From: an uncultured SAR86 cluster bacterium | GTDB lineage: Bacteria > Pseudomonadota > Gammaproteobacteria > Magnimaribacterales > AG-339-G14 | Reading direction: 5' to 3' | DNA: 64,000 nucleotides | NCBI GenBank assembly: GCA_902563105.1 | Contig: CACEVU010000001.1 | Coordinates: 349,649-413,648, forward strand | Shown here: in pieces, positions 20,309-29,757 of the stretch | Numbering within the stretch: the stretch's first letter is position 1 | Layout of the letters: each line of letters starts with the position of its first letter | Notes under the pieces: model-generated | Databases searched by the model: none | What the model was told of the DNA's origin: nothing | The model's input: the letters and a program-made list of their open reading frames with translations, nothing else | Translations under genes and position numbers: made by a program

Positions 20309-22072
20309 ATGTCCGAAGTTATAAAAATAGCAAATTGCAGTGGGTTTTATGGAGATAACCTTTCCATAGCGAAAAAGATGGTAGAGGACGGACCTATTGA
20401 TGTTTTAACGGGCGATTATCTTGCTGAGTTAACAATGACTATCTTGTATAACCAAAAAATGAAAAGAGGCGAAGACCTAGGATACGTTGGTACTTTTTTA
20501 AAACAATTTAGAGATGTAGCAAAACTCTGCGATGACCAAAAAATTAAGATTGTATCTAATGCAGGAGGTTTAAATCCTGCTTCAATGGCAGCTGAAGTTG
20601 AAAATATTATCAAAGAATTGAAGCTTGATTTGAAGGTTGCTTATATTGATGGTGATGATTTGATGCCTAGATTAGATGAATTATCTTCTTCTGGAGAAAA
20701 GCTAAAAAATATTGATAAGAATAACGATCTTTTTTCTTATGAGAAAAAACCACTTACTGCAAATGCTTATTTAGGAGCTTGGGGTATTAAAGAGGCCTTA
20801 GATAATGGCGCTGATGTAGTTATATGCCCAAGAGTTACAGATGCCGCTGTAGTTATAGGTCCAGCAGCATGGAAATTTAATTGGTCAAGAAATGATTATG
20901 ATCAGCTTGCCGGAGCGCTTGCAGCTGGCCACATAATCGAATGCGGTGCTCAAGCTACTGGCGGAAATTATTCTTTTTTCAAAGAAGTTCCTTCTTTTAA
21001 AGATATTGGTTATCCAATAGCCGAAATAAACCAAGATGGCAGCTTCATAATTACCAAACACCCAAATACCGGGGGATTGGTTTCGGTTGGCACAGTTACA
21101 GCGCAGCTTCTTTATGAGATAGGTTCACCAGCTTATGTGAATCCAGATGTTGTTTCCCATTTTGATACTTTAAAAATTGAACAAGAGGCTGAAGATAGAG
21201 TTTTTGTTTCTGGTTGCAGAGGAAGTAGCCCACCTAAAGATCATAAAGTTTGTATTAATCTTGCGGGCGGCTTCAGAAATGGTACTGAGTTACTTCTAAC
21301 AGGTTTAGATATTGAAGAAAAAGCTAAATTAATTACTGAAACTATTTTTGATTCGGTCGGCGGTAAAGAACAGTTTGATAAGGTAGACATACAGTTACAC
21401 AGAACTGATAAAGAAAATCCAGAAAGCAATGAGCAGGCCCAAGCCTTTCTTAGAATTGATGTGATGTCTCAAAACTCTGATTTAGTAGGGCGATTATTTA
21501 GCGCTAAAATAATTGAATTAGCTTTAGCTAACTTTCCAGGCTGGACAGGAAGAAGTGGAGTTGTCCCTAGCGGTCCTTATATCGAGTATTGGCCAGCTTT
21601 GGTTGATAGTAAATTTATAAAGGAAAGGGTTCATTTTGACGGCAAGATCATGGAAGTTATTCCAACCAGCCAACTGGATTTTGAAGAAGTTTATTACCAA
21701 AAGGAACCTGCTGAAGTAAAAAAAATAACCGAAAATCCTAATACAGAAATATTTTTTGGTGATATCTACGGCACTAGATCCGGAGATAAAGGGGGTTGTG
21801 CTAACCTTGGTGTGTGGAGCAAAAATCAAGAAGCTTATGGATTTTTATTTGATTTTTTAACTGTTGATAAATTGAAAGAATTGCTTCCGGATATAAAATC
21901 TTTCGAAATTGATAGATTTGAATTACCTAATATTTTGTCTTTAAATTTTTATATTCATGGAATATTGCAAGATGGAGTCTCTTCATCAACGAGGATGGAT
22001 GGACAGGCAAAGTCATTGGGGGAATATTTAAGAGCAAAAAAAATAAACGTACCTGAAATTATTTTAAAATGA
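20309..22072 (+). CDS. AtuA-like / DUF1446 family protein
   Basis: NCSGFYGDN, GPIDVLTGDYLAELTM, NAGGLNP, DGADVVICPRVTDAA; C-terminal DIYGTRSGDKGGCANLGV domain. Confidence 0.85.
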   Translation: MSEVIKIANCSGFYGDNLSIAKKMVEDGPIDVLTGDYLAELTMTILYNQKMKRGEDLGYVGTFLKQFRDVAKLCDDQKIKIVSNAGGLNPASMAAEVENIIKELKLDLKVAYIDGDDLMPRLDELSSSGEKLKNIDKNNDLFSYEKKPLTANAYLGAWGIKEALDNGADVVICPRVTDAAVVIGPAAWKFNWSRNDYDQLAGALAAGHIIECGAQATGGNYSFFKEVPSFKDIGYPIAEINQDGSFIITKHPNTGGLVSVGTVTAQLLYEIGSPAYVNPDVVSHFDTLKIEQEAEDRVFVSGCRGSSPPKDHKVCINLAGGFRNGTELLLTGLDIEEKAKLITETIFDSVGGKEQFDKVDIQLHRTDKENPESNEQAQAFLRIDVMSQNSDLVGRLFSAKIIELALANFPGWTGRSGVVPSGPYIEYWPALVDSKFIKERVHFDGKIMEVIPTSQLDFEEVYYQKEPAEVKKITENPNTEIFFGDIYGTRSGDKGGCANLGVWSKNQEAYGFLFDFLTVDKLKELLPDIKSFEIDRFELPNILSLNFYIHGILQDGVSSSTRMDGQAKSLGEYLRAKKINVPEIILK

Positions 22073-22078
22073 GACGAA

Positions 22079-22870
22079 ATGACTACTAAAAAACTTTCAA
22101 TAGAAAATCTTACCTTTCAAGCAACAACAATAGATGTTTCTGAACATATTTTAACCATTACTTTAAACAGACCTGAAAAGAAAAATGCTCTAAACAATGT
22201 AATGATGAATGAAATAAATTATGCCCTTGCATATGCCAAACAAGAAAGAAGTATAAGAGTAGTAATTATTGCTGCAGAGGGAGATGTTTTTTGTGCAGGA
22301 GCTGACTTAAATAGAAAACAAGAAGAATCTAATGTTCCCAGATTAGAGGGATCAGATGACATAAGTCTCTCAATAAGGCATTTATACAAACCAGTCATTT
22401 GTAAGATTCAAGGATCAGTACATGCCGGAGCTCTTTTAATGGTTACAAATTGCACCCATGCAATTGCTGTTGAATCTGCAAAATTTTCGGCTCCTGAAAT
22501 TCTTCGCGGGGTTTGGCCTCATATGGTTATGGCAGGATTATTTAGAGTAATGCCAAAGCGAGTTGGATTGGATTTCTGCATGCGTGGTCAGGCGATAGAT
22601 GCCAATAAAGCTCAAGAGTGGGGATTGATCAACGAATCCGTTACATCAGAAGCTTTAGACGAAACTGTCTCTAAGTTGGCAAAGGATTTAGCTAGTCTTG
22701 CTCCTGGCACAATGCAATTTGGTCTAGAGGCATATGTGAATCAAGACAATATGAATTTTGACGAAGCATTACCTTATTTAGGAAAAAAAAGTGCTGAAAC
22801 TTTTGCTGGTCCTGACGCAAAAGAGGGAATTTCTGCTTTTCTAGAAAAAAGAGAGCCTAAGTGGGATTAA
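22079..22870 (+). CDS. Enoyl-CoA hydratase/isomerase family protein (LiuC/AtuE-like)
   Basis: LNRPEKKNALNNVMMNEI, FCAGADLNRK, AGALLMVTNCTHAIA crotonase motifs. Confidence 0.85.
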   Translation: MTTKKLSIENLTFQATTIDVSEHILTITLNRPEKKNALNNVMMNEINYALAYAKQERSIRVVIIAAEGDVFCAGADLNRKQEESNVPRLEGSDDISLSIRHLYKPVICKIQGSVHAGALLMVTNCTHAIAVESAKFSAPEILRGVWPHMVMAGLFRVMPKRVGLDFCMRGQAIDANKAQEWGLINESVTSEALDETVSKLAKDLASLAPGTMQFGLEAYVNQDNMNFDEALPYLGKKSAETFAGPDAKEGISAFLEKREPKWD

Positions 22871-24786
22871 TCCAAAACAACCAAGGTTTGACCATTTTCT
22901 ACTTGATCACCATTAGAAACTAAAACATTTTTAATCTTTCCAGAAGACGGAGCACTCACTTTATGTTCCATTTTCATTGCTTCTAATACAATCAAGGTAT
23001 CTCCTTTTTTAACGGAAGAGCCTTTTTTAATTTGGACTTCGACTACTTTTCCGGGCATTGGGGCATTTAAGCCGCCTTCAATTGTTCCTGAATCTTTTAC
23101 TTCAAATTTAGGTAAAACTTTAAAAAGTAAATCACCCTTATAGGTATGAGTTAATAAGAGATTATCTTCAAAAGATACTTTTGATCTTAGTCTGGATCCC
23201 GATATTTCTACATCTATGAAATTATCTTGCCAATCGTAGACTGTTGCCATTACAGAATCAGAAAATTCAAACTGACCATTTCTTAATTTTTTGTAATTGA
23301 CAACAAAATTTGTGTTTTTCAAAGAAAACTTTACTTCTTGAAAAGGTAACCTCGCATTATTCCACCCTGAATCCATATTAGTTAAAACAGATGCGTTTTT
23401 CCTATTATTTCCTTGAATCCATAGAGCAGCTACTTTTGCATAATTTTTGATTTCTTCTTCGGACAGGTCAACTTCTCCACTAAGTTTTTCTTTCTCGATG
23501 AAATCAGTAGTGGTAGAGCCCTTTAGAAATTTCTCAGATCTTAAAACAGCAATTAAGAATTCTCTATTTGTTTGCATCCCTCCAAAGTGACTATTTTCTA
23601 TGGCAAGAGCTAATTTTTTTGCTGCTTCTGTTCTCGTTTCTCCATAAGAAATAACTTTAGCTAACATTGGATCAAAATCAGGAGTGATGATTGATCCTGA
23701 TTCAATTCCTACATCCCATCTAACTAAGGGATCTTCCGCAGGTTCAAAGGAAATCATCTTTCCAGTTACCGGTAAAAAATCATTATTAGGATCTTCGGCA
23801 TACAGCCTCACTTCAATTGAACTTCCGAACCAATTTATATCGGATTGGTCATAACCTAGAGATTCACCTTCGGCTATTCTGAGTTGTTCCTTTACAAGAT
23901 CAATTCCCGTTACTTCTTCGGTAACAGGATGCTCAACTTGAAGCCTCGTATTAACTTCAAGAAACCAAAATTCTTTCGTCTTCTCATCAACGAGAAATTC
24001 AACAGTCCCAGCTGACTCATACTTTAATTTGGAAGCTAACTTTATTGCAGCATTTCCCATTTTTTCTCTCATAGAATTATCAACCATGGGCGAGGGCGAT
24101 TCTTCAACTACTTTTTGATGTCTCCTTTGAATTGAACATTCTCTTTCTCCCAAATGAACCAAATTACCATTGGAATCACCGAGGATTTGCACTTCTATGT
24201 GTCTAGATTTTTCAATGTATCTTTCTAAAAAAACCCTCTTATCACCAAAGCCACCCTCAGCTTCTCTCTCCGCTGAAGCAATAGATTCTTTCAAATCCTT
24301 TGAACTTTTAACAATACGCATTCCCTTACCACCACCTCCTGCGGCAGCTTTAACAAGGATAGGATAACCAATCTTGTTTGCATCTTTAGCTGAAGAACCT
24401 GAAGGCAAGGTGGGGACACCGGCTTTTTCTGCTAAAGTTTTTGCAGTAATTTTATCTCCCATTTTTTTTATGGCATTTGCAGAAGGACCTATCCATATTA
24501 TTCCTGCTTTTTTTACATTATTCGCAAAATTAGCATTCTCAGATAGAAATCCATAACCAGGGTGTATTGCATCTACATTATTTTTTTTAGCAATTTCTAA
24601 AATTTCTTTAGCATTTAGGTATGAATCTGAAAGTTTAAAAGACTGTTCTGCCTCTCTAACATAAGGAGTATTTTTATCAGCCTCTGTATAAATGGCTACA
24701 CAGGTTATTCCCATATCGTGAGCACTTTTTATGATTCTACTTGCGATTTCTCCTCTATTTGAAATTAACAATTTTTTAATTGTCAT
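22867..24786 (-). CDS. Acyl-CoA carboxylase alpha subunit (biotin carboxylase + BCCP)
   Basis: LLISNRGEIASRIIKSA, KAAAGGGGKGMRIV, EVNTRLQVEHPVTE, C-terminal EAMKMEHKV biotinylation motif. Confidence 0.95.
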   Translation of the reverse strand: MTIKKLLISNRGEIASRIIKSAHDMGITCVAIYTEADKNTPYVREAEQSFKLSDSYLNAKEILEIAKKNNVDAIHPGYGFLSENANFANNVKKAGIIWIGPSANAIKKMGDKITAKTLAEKAGVPTLPSGSSAKDANKIGYPILVKAAAGGGGKGMRIVKSSKDLKESIASAEREAEGGFGDKRVFLERYIEKSRHIEVQILGDSNGNLVHLGERECSIQRRHQKVVEESPSPMVDNSMREKMGNAAIKLASKLKYESAGTVEFLVDEKTKEFWFLEVNTRLQVEHPVTEEVTGIDLVKEQLRIAEGESLGYDQSDINWFGSSIEVRLYAEDPNNDFLPVTGKMISFEPAEDPLVRWDVGIESGSIITPDFDPMLAKVISYGETRTEAAKKLALAIENSHFGGMQTNREFLIAVLRSEKFLKGSTTTDFIEKEKLSGEVDLSEEEIKNYAKVAALWIQGNNRKNASVLTNMDSGWNNARLPFQEVKFSLKNTNFVVNYKKLRNGQFEFSDSVMATVYDWQDNFIDVEISGSRLRSKVSFEDNLLLTHTYKGDLLFKVLPKFEVKDSGTIEGGLNAPMPGKVVEVQIKKGSSVKKGDTLIVLEAMKMEHKVSAPSSGKIKNVLVSNGDQVENGQTLVVLD

Positions 24787-26414
24787 AACCTAAATACTCC
24801 AAATCCTTCTGATCCTTTAACTTCTTTATTATTAACAATCGATAAACACATTCCCAATACATTTCTTGTATCTCGGGGATCTATAATTCCGTCATCACTA
24901 ATAACGCTTGTAGCTCTCAAAGCTTTGGAACCTTTGTCATGAGAGATTTGTTGATTTTTAACAATTTCTGCGTCAGCTTTTTCGTCAAATTTAAGACCTT
25001 TTCTCGCAGCTTGACCTCTTCTTACGATAGACATCACTCCTGCGATAACTTCTCCACCCATGACCGCAATTTTTGCAGTTGGCCATAGAAAAGTGAAAGA
25101 ATTCCCAAATTCTCTTCCAGACATTGCGTAAGTTCCAGCCCCATATGAATTTCCTACTATCACAGTAAGATGCGGAACATTTGAGTTTGAAACAGCATTT
25201 AACATTTGAGCTCCTTTTTTAATGGAACCATCTTGTTCATAATCTTTTCCGACCATAAATCCAGTGATATTTTGAAGAAAAACTAAAGGCAAATTTCTTT
25301 TGTTACAAAGTTGTATGAAATGGGCTGCTTTTTGAGAAGCATCGGGAAAAAGCATACCGTTATTTCCAAGTACGCCAACCGGGTATCCATGAATGGAAAT
25401 AAAACCACAAATTATTGTTGGTCCAAAAAGTGGCTTGAATTCTTCAAACTTTGATCCATCAGAGATACGACCGATTATTTCTCTGATATCAAAAGGAGTC
25501 TTTAAACTTGGCTCGATTATCCCTAATAAGTCTTCTTGACTATATTTTGGAGGAGCTATTTCAAATCGAGGATTATTTCCTTCTTTATCCCAATTTAAAT
25601 GGGACATTACTTCTCGAGCAATTCTTATTCCATCTAAATCATCCTCAGCTAAATATTCAGCTAAACCAGATTTTTCGGCATGCATTTTTGCTCCGCCAAT
25701 ATCTTCTCTGGAAGAAATTTCACCAGTTGCCATTTGAACTAAAGGCGGACCTGCGAGGGCAACATCTGCTTGGTTTTTAACAAAAATATTATAGTCCGAC
25801 ATTCCAGGTTGATAAGCTCCACCGGCGGTAGCAGTTCCGAAAGCAACAGTTACAGTTGGAATATTAAGTTTTGAAAGCTCCGTGATTTCATAAAATTGTC
25901 TACCTGATTCAGCAAAATGACCCATTCCACCAACAGCAGCTCCAGCTCTTGGACGTAAATCACCTCCAGCGGATTCAACAAATTGAATGAAAGGAATTCG
26001 ACAATCTCGTGCAATTTGCATACATCTCATCCATTTTTTTACAGAGTAAAAATGCATTGCTCCTGCAAGAACAGTAGGATCATTTGCAAAAATTACACAC
26101 TCGATTCCTGAAGACACTCCAATACCAGCAAAAGCACCGCCACCGATAGGGTATTCAGATTTATAGGCCGCTAAACCGCTAATTTCTAAAAAAGGACTAT
26201 CTGGATCCAAGAAGTGGAAAACTCTTTCTCGAACTGGAAGTTTTCCTCTTGCTGCTAATCTTTTATGATGATCTGGTCCACCACCTGCTTCAGCTTCATC
26301 TAATAGTTCATTTAATTCAGAAATCATACCAAGCATGGATGACTCGTTATTCTCAAATTCTTCAGAATTTAAATTTAGTTTTGATTGAAAGGGTTGAGAT
26401 TCTAGTTTTTTCAT
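24783..26414 (-). CDS. Acyl-CoA carboxylase beta subunit (carboxyltransferase; methylcrotonyl/geranyl-type)
   Basis: Carboxyltransferase motifs: GGGPDHHKRLAARGKLPVRERV, FAFGTATAGGAYQPGMSDY-like segment, NITGFMVGKDYEQDG. Confidence 0.9.
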   Translation of the reverse strand: MKKLESQPFQSKLNLNSEEFENNESSMLGMISELNELLDEAEAGGGPDHHKRLAARGKLPVRERVFHFLDPDSPFLEISGLAAYKSEYPIGGGAFAGIGVSSGIECVIFANDPTVLAGAMHFYSVKKWMRCMQIARDCRIPFIQFVESAGGDLRPRAGAAVGGMGHFAESGRQFYEITELSKLNIPTVTVAFGTATAGGAYQPGMSDYNIFVKNQADVALAGPPLVQMATGEISSREDIGGAKMHAEKSGLAEYLAEDDLDGIRIAREVMSHLNWDKEGNNPRFEIAPPKYSQEDLLGIIEPSLKTPFDIREIIGRISDGSKFEEFKPLFGPTIICGFISIHGYPVGVLGNNGMLFPDASQKAAHFIQLCNKRNLPLVFLQNITGFMVGKDYEQDGSIKKGAQMLNAVSNSNVPHLTVIVGNSYGAGTYAMSGREFGNSFTFLWPTAKIAVMGGEVIAGVMSIVRRGQAARKGLKFDEKADAEIVKNQQISHDKGSKALRATSVISDDGIIDPRDTRNVLGMCLSIVNNKEVKGSEGFGVFRL

Positions 26415-26484
26415 TACTTCTATATAAAGAAAAAAATATGCACTAATTTTTTCACATTGTCCATTTGATTATATTTAATTTGGG

Positions 26485-26490
26485 TATAAT
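26485..26490 (+). promoter_or_regulatory. Candidate -10 element of the tRNA-Val promoter
   Basis: TATAAT 12 nt upstream of the tRNA 5' end. Confidence 0.6.
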
Positions 26491-26502
26491 GCCTTCTCTT
26501 TT

Positions 26503-26578
26503 GGGCGACTAACTCAATTGGTAGAGTGCCACCCTTACAAGGTGGAAGTTACAGGTTCAAGTCCTGTGTCGCCCACCA
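26503..26578 (+). tRNA. tRNA-Val (anticodon TAC)
   Basis: 76-nt cloverleaf GGGCGAC...CCACC-CTTACAA-GGTGG...GGTTCAAGTCC...GTCGCCCACCA; encoded CCA. Confidence 0.95.
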
Positions 26579-26635
26579 ATTGTAAAAACAACATTTTTTA
26601 ATTAGCATATTTTTTTTGAGTGATAAATTAACCTT

Positions 26636-28231
26636 GTGAATAAATACAGAAGAAAATTTCTAAAAAGTTTAGCCTTACTTTTACTTTTTCTACCTATCCG
26701 TATTTTTCCCTCATCAAGTAAAGAATCGGTTATTTCTTTTAAGTATGGTGTGGCAAGTGGAGATCCTACAAATACTAATGTAATTTTATGGACAAAAATC
26801 TTACCAATGGGTAATCCAGAAATTCGAGTGAGGTGGGAAGTTTCAAGTTCCAATGATTTTTCAAATCTTATTACCTATGGCCATGTCAGGACAAATTCTA
26901 GAAAAGACTATTCAGTTAAGGTTGATGCAAAAATTCCAAAACAATTTAATGGTAAAAAAATTTATTACAGATTTCTAGCTGATGGCAAAAACTCTGATAT
27001 TGGAACGACATCAACGTTACCTAGCGAAAATCCAAATAATTTCAATATCGCTTTTTGCAGTTGCTCAAATTATCCTGCAGGATATTTTAATGCTTACAAA
27101 GAGATAGCAAAAAATAAAAAAATAGACTTGGTCTTGCATCTTGGAGATTATCTTTATGAATATGGTCATGGTGGTTATGCATCAAAAGATGCAGAACAAA
27201 TGGGCAGAGTTGTAAATCCAAAACACGAAATGGTTTCATTGGATGATTATCGAAAAAGGTATGCGACTTATAGGTCTGATCCAGATCTAAAATTATTACA
27301 TCAAACAAAACCTATGATTTCTGTTTGGGACGATCATGAATTTACTAATGATAGTTGGCAAAAAGGAGCTCAAAACCATTCTAAAGACGAAGGAACATTT
27401 GCTAATAGAAAAAAGAATGCTCTTAAAGCTTATTACGAATGGATGCCAATTCGTGAAAAGGGTCGAAAGGATAAAATATGGAGGAATTTCAAAGTTGGAA
27501 ATCTTATTAACTTGATGATGTTAGATACTAGATCCTACAAAAGAGATAAACAGCTGGATATTGAAAGATACTTCACTGGAAATAAATTCAACAAAACTGC
27601 TTATCTTCAAGATTTGAATAAACCAAGAAAACTTCTTGGTAAAGAACAATTCAACTGGTTAAAATCCAAAACAGATAGTTCATTCAAGTGGTCAATTTTT
27701 GGACAACAAATATTAGTAGGACCAAAGTATCTTCCAAAAATTTTAAGAAATGTAGACAAGGTAAACTTTCCTGAATATCTTCACAAATATATATCTTTGG
27801 CTGGTAGCGAAATTCCATATAATCCTGATCAGTGGGATGGATACCCCAAAGAAAGAGAAAAATTTTATAAAGCAATTATGAATTCTCAATCTAATCTCAT
27901 TCTTGCAGGGGATTCTCATAACTCTTGGCTTTCGAACTTATTTGATAAAAAAGAAAACTTTATTGGTATCGAAATAGGAGCTCCTTCAATTTCATCACCA
28001 AATTTTATTGATACCTTTGGGGAATTTACAGACTCTTTGGATAAATCATTTATTGATTCAAATAAAGATTTGATTTGGACAAATGGTAAGAATAAAGGTT
28101 ATGTTGAATTAAATATTTTCTCAGAATACGTAGACGTAAAATTTAATTTTATATCATCTGTAAAAACAAAAAATTATAAGAGATTAAAGCCTATTAATTT
28201 CAGGATTAATCAAGGAAAAGCTTTATCTTAA
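26636..28231 (+). CDS. PhoD-like alkaline phosphatase with a Tat-type signal
   Basis: N-terminal YRRKFLKSLALLLLF; SGDPTNTNVILWTKI, HLGDYLYEYG, WDDHEFTNDSW, GDSHNSW motifs. Confidence 0.9.
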   Translation: MNKYRRKFLKSLALLLLFLPIRIFPSSSKESVISFKYGVASGDPTNTNVILWTKILPMGNPEIRVRWEVSSSNDFSNLITYGHVRTNSRKDYSVKVDAKIPKQFNGKKIYYRFLADGKNSDIGTTSTLPSENPNNFNIAFCSCSNYPAGYFNAYKEIAKNKKIDLVLHLGDYLYEYGHGGYASKDAEQMGRVVNPKHEMVSLDDYRKRYATYRSDPDLKLLHQTKPMISVWDDHEFTNDSWQKGAQNHSKDEGTFANRKKNALKAYYEWMPIREKGRKDKIWRNFKVGNLINLMMLDTRSYKRDKQLDIERYFTGNKFNKTAYLQDLNKPRKLLGKEQFNWLKSKTDSSFKWSIFGQQILVGPKYLPKILRNVDKVNFPEYLHKYISLAGSEIPYNPDQWDGYPKEREKFYKAIMNSQSNLILAGDSHNSWLSNLFDKKENFIGIEIGAPSISSPNFIDTFGEFTDSLDKSFIDSNKDLIWTNGKNKGYVELNIFSEYVDVKFNFISSVKTKNYKRLKPINFRINQGKALS

Positions 28232-28278
28232 AGCTTATTTTTAAAATTTTTTGTAAGTTACTTTCTTTTTATACTATG

Positions 28279-28284
28279 TATAAT
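28279..28284 (+). promoter_or_regulatory. Candidate -10 element of the tRNA-Asp/panD transcript
   Basis: TATAAT 14 nt upstream of the tRNA 5' end. Confidence 0.55.
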
Positions 28285-28298
28285 TGTGTTCCTAAAAT

Positions 28299-28377
28299 GG
28301 ACCGGTAGTTCAGTTCTGGTTAGAACGCCGCCCTGTCACGGCGGAGGTCGCGGGTTCGAGCCCCGTCCGGTCCGCCA
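28299..28377 (+). tRNA. tRNA-Asp (anticodon GTC)
   Basis: GGACCGG...CCGCC-CTGTCAC-GGCGG...GGGTTCGAGCCCC...CCGGTCCGCCA cloverleaf. Confidence 0.95.
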
Positions 28378-28385
28378 TTGAATAT

Positions 28386-28715
28386 ATGTACATAACTGTT
28401 CTTAAATCCAAGTTGCATAGGGTCAAAGTGACGTCCGTTAACATTGATTACGATGGTTCTTGCGGAATAGATAAAGATTGGATGGATCAACTTGATATTA
28501 GAGAGTATGAGCAAATTCATATTTATAACATTTCCAATGGAAATAGATTTATTACTTATGCTTTTTCTGAAGAAAGAGGGAGTAAACAAATTTCTATCAA
28601 TGGAGCAGCTGCCCATAAAGCTAACAAAGGGGATTTAATCATTATATGTAGTTATATTTTGTCAAATAAAGATGATAAATTTCTTAAACCAAAAATTATT
28701 AAAGTTGAAGATTAG
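28386..28715 (+). CDS. panD: Aspartate 1-decarboxylase
   Basis: [23 protein letters not shown] with the GS autocleavage site; [16 protein letters not shown]. Confidence 0.95.
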   Translation: MYITVLKSKLHRVKVTSVNIDYDGSCGIDKDWMDQLDIREYEQIHIYNISNGNRFITYAFSEERGSKQISINGAAAHKANKGDLIIICSYILSNKDDKFLKPKIIKVED

Positions 28716-28724
28716 GAGAAAAAA

Positions 28725-29525
28725 ATGAAAATCGATGAAATATTTTCAGTGAAAAATAAAGTTGCCGTTGTAACAGGCGGATCAAGAGGAATAGGAGAAA
28801 TGATAGCCTCCGCATATTTGGCCAACGGAGCAACAGTTTATATTACTTCAAGAAAGGCAGACGTATGTGATGCAAAAGCCATAGAACTTTCGGAAAAATA
28901 CAATGCTCAGTGTACTTCTCTACCGTCTGATCTTTCTTCTTTAGAAGGTATAGAAAAATTTGTAAACGAAGTTGAAGCTCTAGAATCCGGAATTGATATT
29001 TTAGTTAACAACGCAGGAGCAGCTTGGGCTGAACCGATAGATATATTTTCAGAGAAAGGGTGGGACAAAGTAATGGATCTAAACGTAAAAAGTGTTTTTT
29101 TCTCTACTCAAAAGTTTTTACCGCTATTGAAAAAAAATGCTTCTAGAGAAAATCCATCTAGAGTAATCAATATTGGCTCTATCGATGGTATTGGAACTCC
29201 TGTCTTTGAAACTTACCCTTATAGTGCTTCTAAAGCTTCAGTGCATCACATGACTCGAGTACTTGCTGCAAGACTGGTGAAAGAAAATATTCTTGTGAAT
29301 GCAATAGCGCCTGGCCCTTTTCCTAGTGATATGCTGGGAGCAGCGGTAGAACACAATTACGAAGGAATTATCTCAAGAAACCCTGTGCATAGAATGGGCC
29401 GCGCTGAAGATGTTGGTGGTCTAGCCCTTTACTTATCGTCTAAAGCTGGATCTTATACGGTAGGCGAGACTATAACTTGTGATGGAGGAACAATTTCTGC
29501 AACAGGTCACGATTTAAGCGAATAA
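28725..29525 (+). CDS. SDR family oxidoreductase
   Basis: VTGGSRGIGE, NNAGAAWAE, YPYSASKASVHH, CDGGTISATG. Confidence 0.9.
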   Translation: MKIDEIFSVKNKVAVVTGGSRGIGEMIASAYLANGATVYITSRKADVCDAKAIELSEKYNAQCTSLPSDLSSLEGIEKFVNEVEALESGIDILVNNAGAAWAEPIDIFSEKGWDKVMDLNVKSVFFSTQKFLPLLKKNASRENPSRVINIGSIDGIGTPVFETYPYSASKASVHHMTRVLAARLVKENILVNAIAPGPFPSDMLGAAVEHNYEGIISRNPVHRMGRAEDVGGLALYLSSKAGSYTVGETITCDGGTISATGHDLSE

Positions 29526-29550
29526 AAAAACCCCGTCATTTCTGACGGGG
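29524..29550 (-). terminator. Intrinsic terminator (reverse strand)
   Basis: Reverse strand: CCCCGTCA-GAAA-TGACGGGG perfect 8-bp stem followed by T7. Confidence 0.85.
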
Positions 29551-29757
29551 CCTAAGAAAAAGTATTTCAACTTAATTCTTGCCTTAAGCGGGCGAACCGG
29601 CAAAAGGTCGGAATCGGGTTAACCCGTTGTCAAGAGGCTTCCCCTGAAATTCCTGCTAAATTGTTAATATTAATTTGGACCACCTCCTGCACAGGGAAAT
29701 AATTAAACGCATTTTTATAGGAACCCCTGGTATCGAACCTAAATGCAACAACGATTT
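29551..29757 (-). ncRNA. Candidate structured RNA of unknown family
   Basis: 238-bp non-coding gap with nested inverted repeats (CGTTGT/ACAACG; GCATTT/AAATGC; TTTCCCTG/CAGGGGAA; CGGG-TTAA-CCCG; TTTTGCC/GGCAAGA) upstream of the reverse-strand terminator; TATTAT at about 29758-29763. Confidence 0.45.

Noticed and set aside
24170-24556. Forward ORFs (65 and 60 aa) opposite the biotin carboxylase gene
   Set aside because: Antisense shadows of a strongly conserved CDS.
28320-28616. Reverse-strand 98-aa ORF across tRNA-Asp and panD
   Set aside because: Translation ends in [17 protein letters not shown], a well-known spurious peptide from the complement of a tRNA gene.
29677-29688. 16S rRNA 3'-end fragment
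   Set aside because: Only 11 of 12 bases match and the flanking helix 45 sequence is absent; treated as anti-SD-like, not an rRNA remnant.
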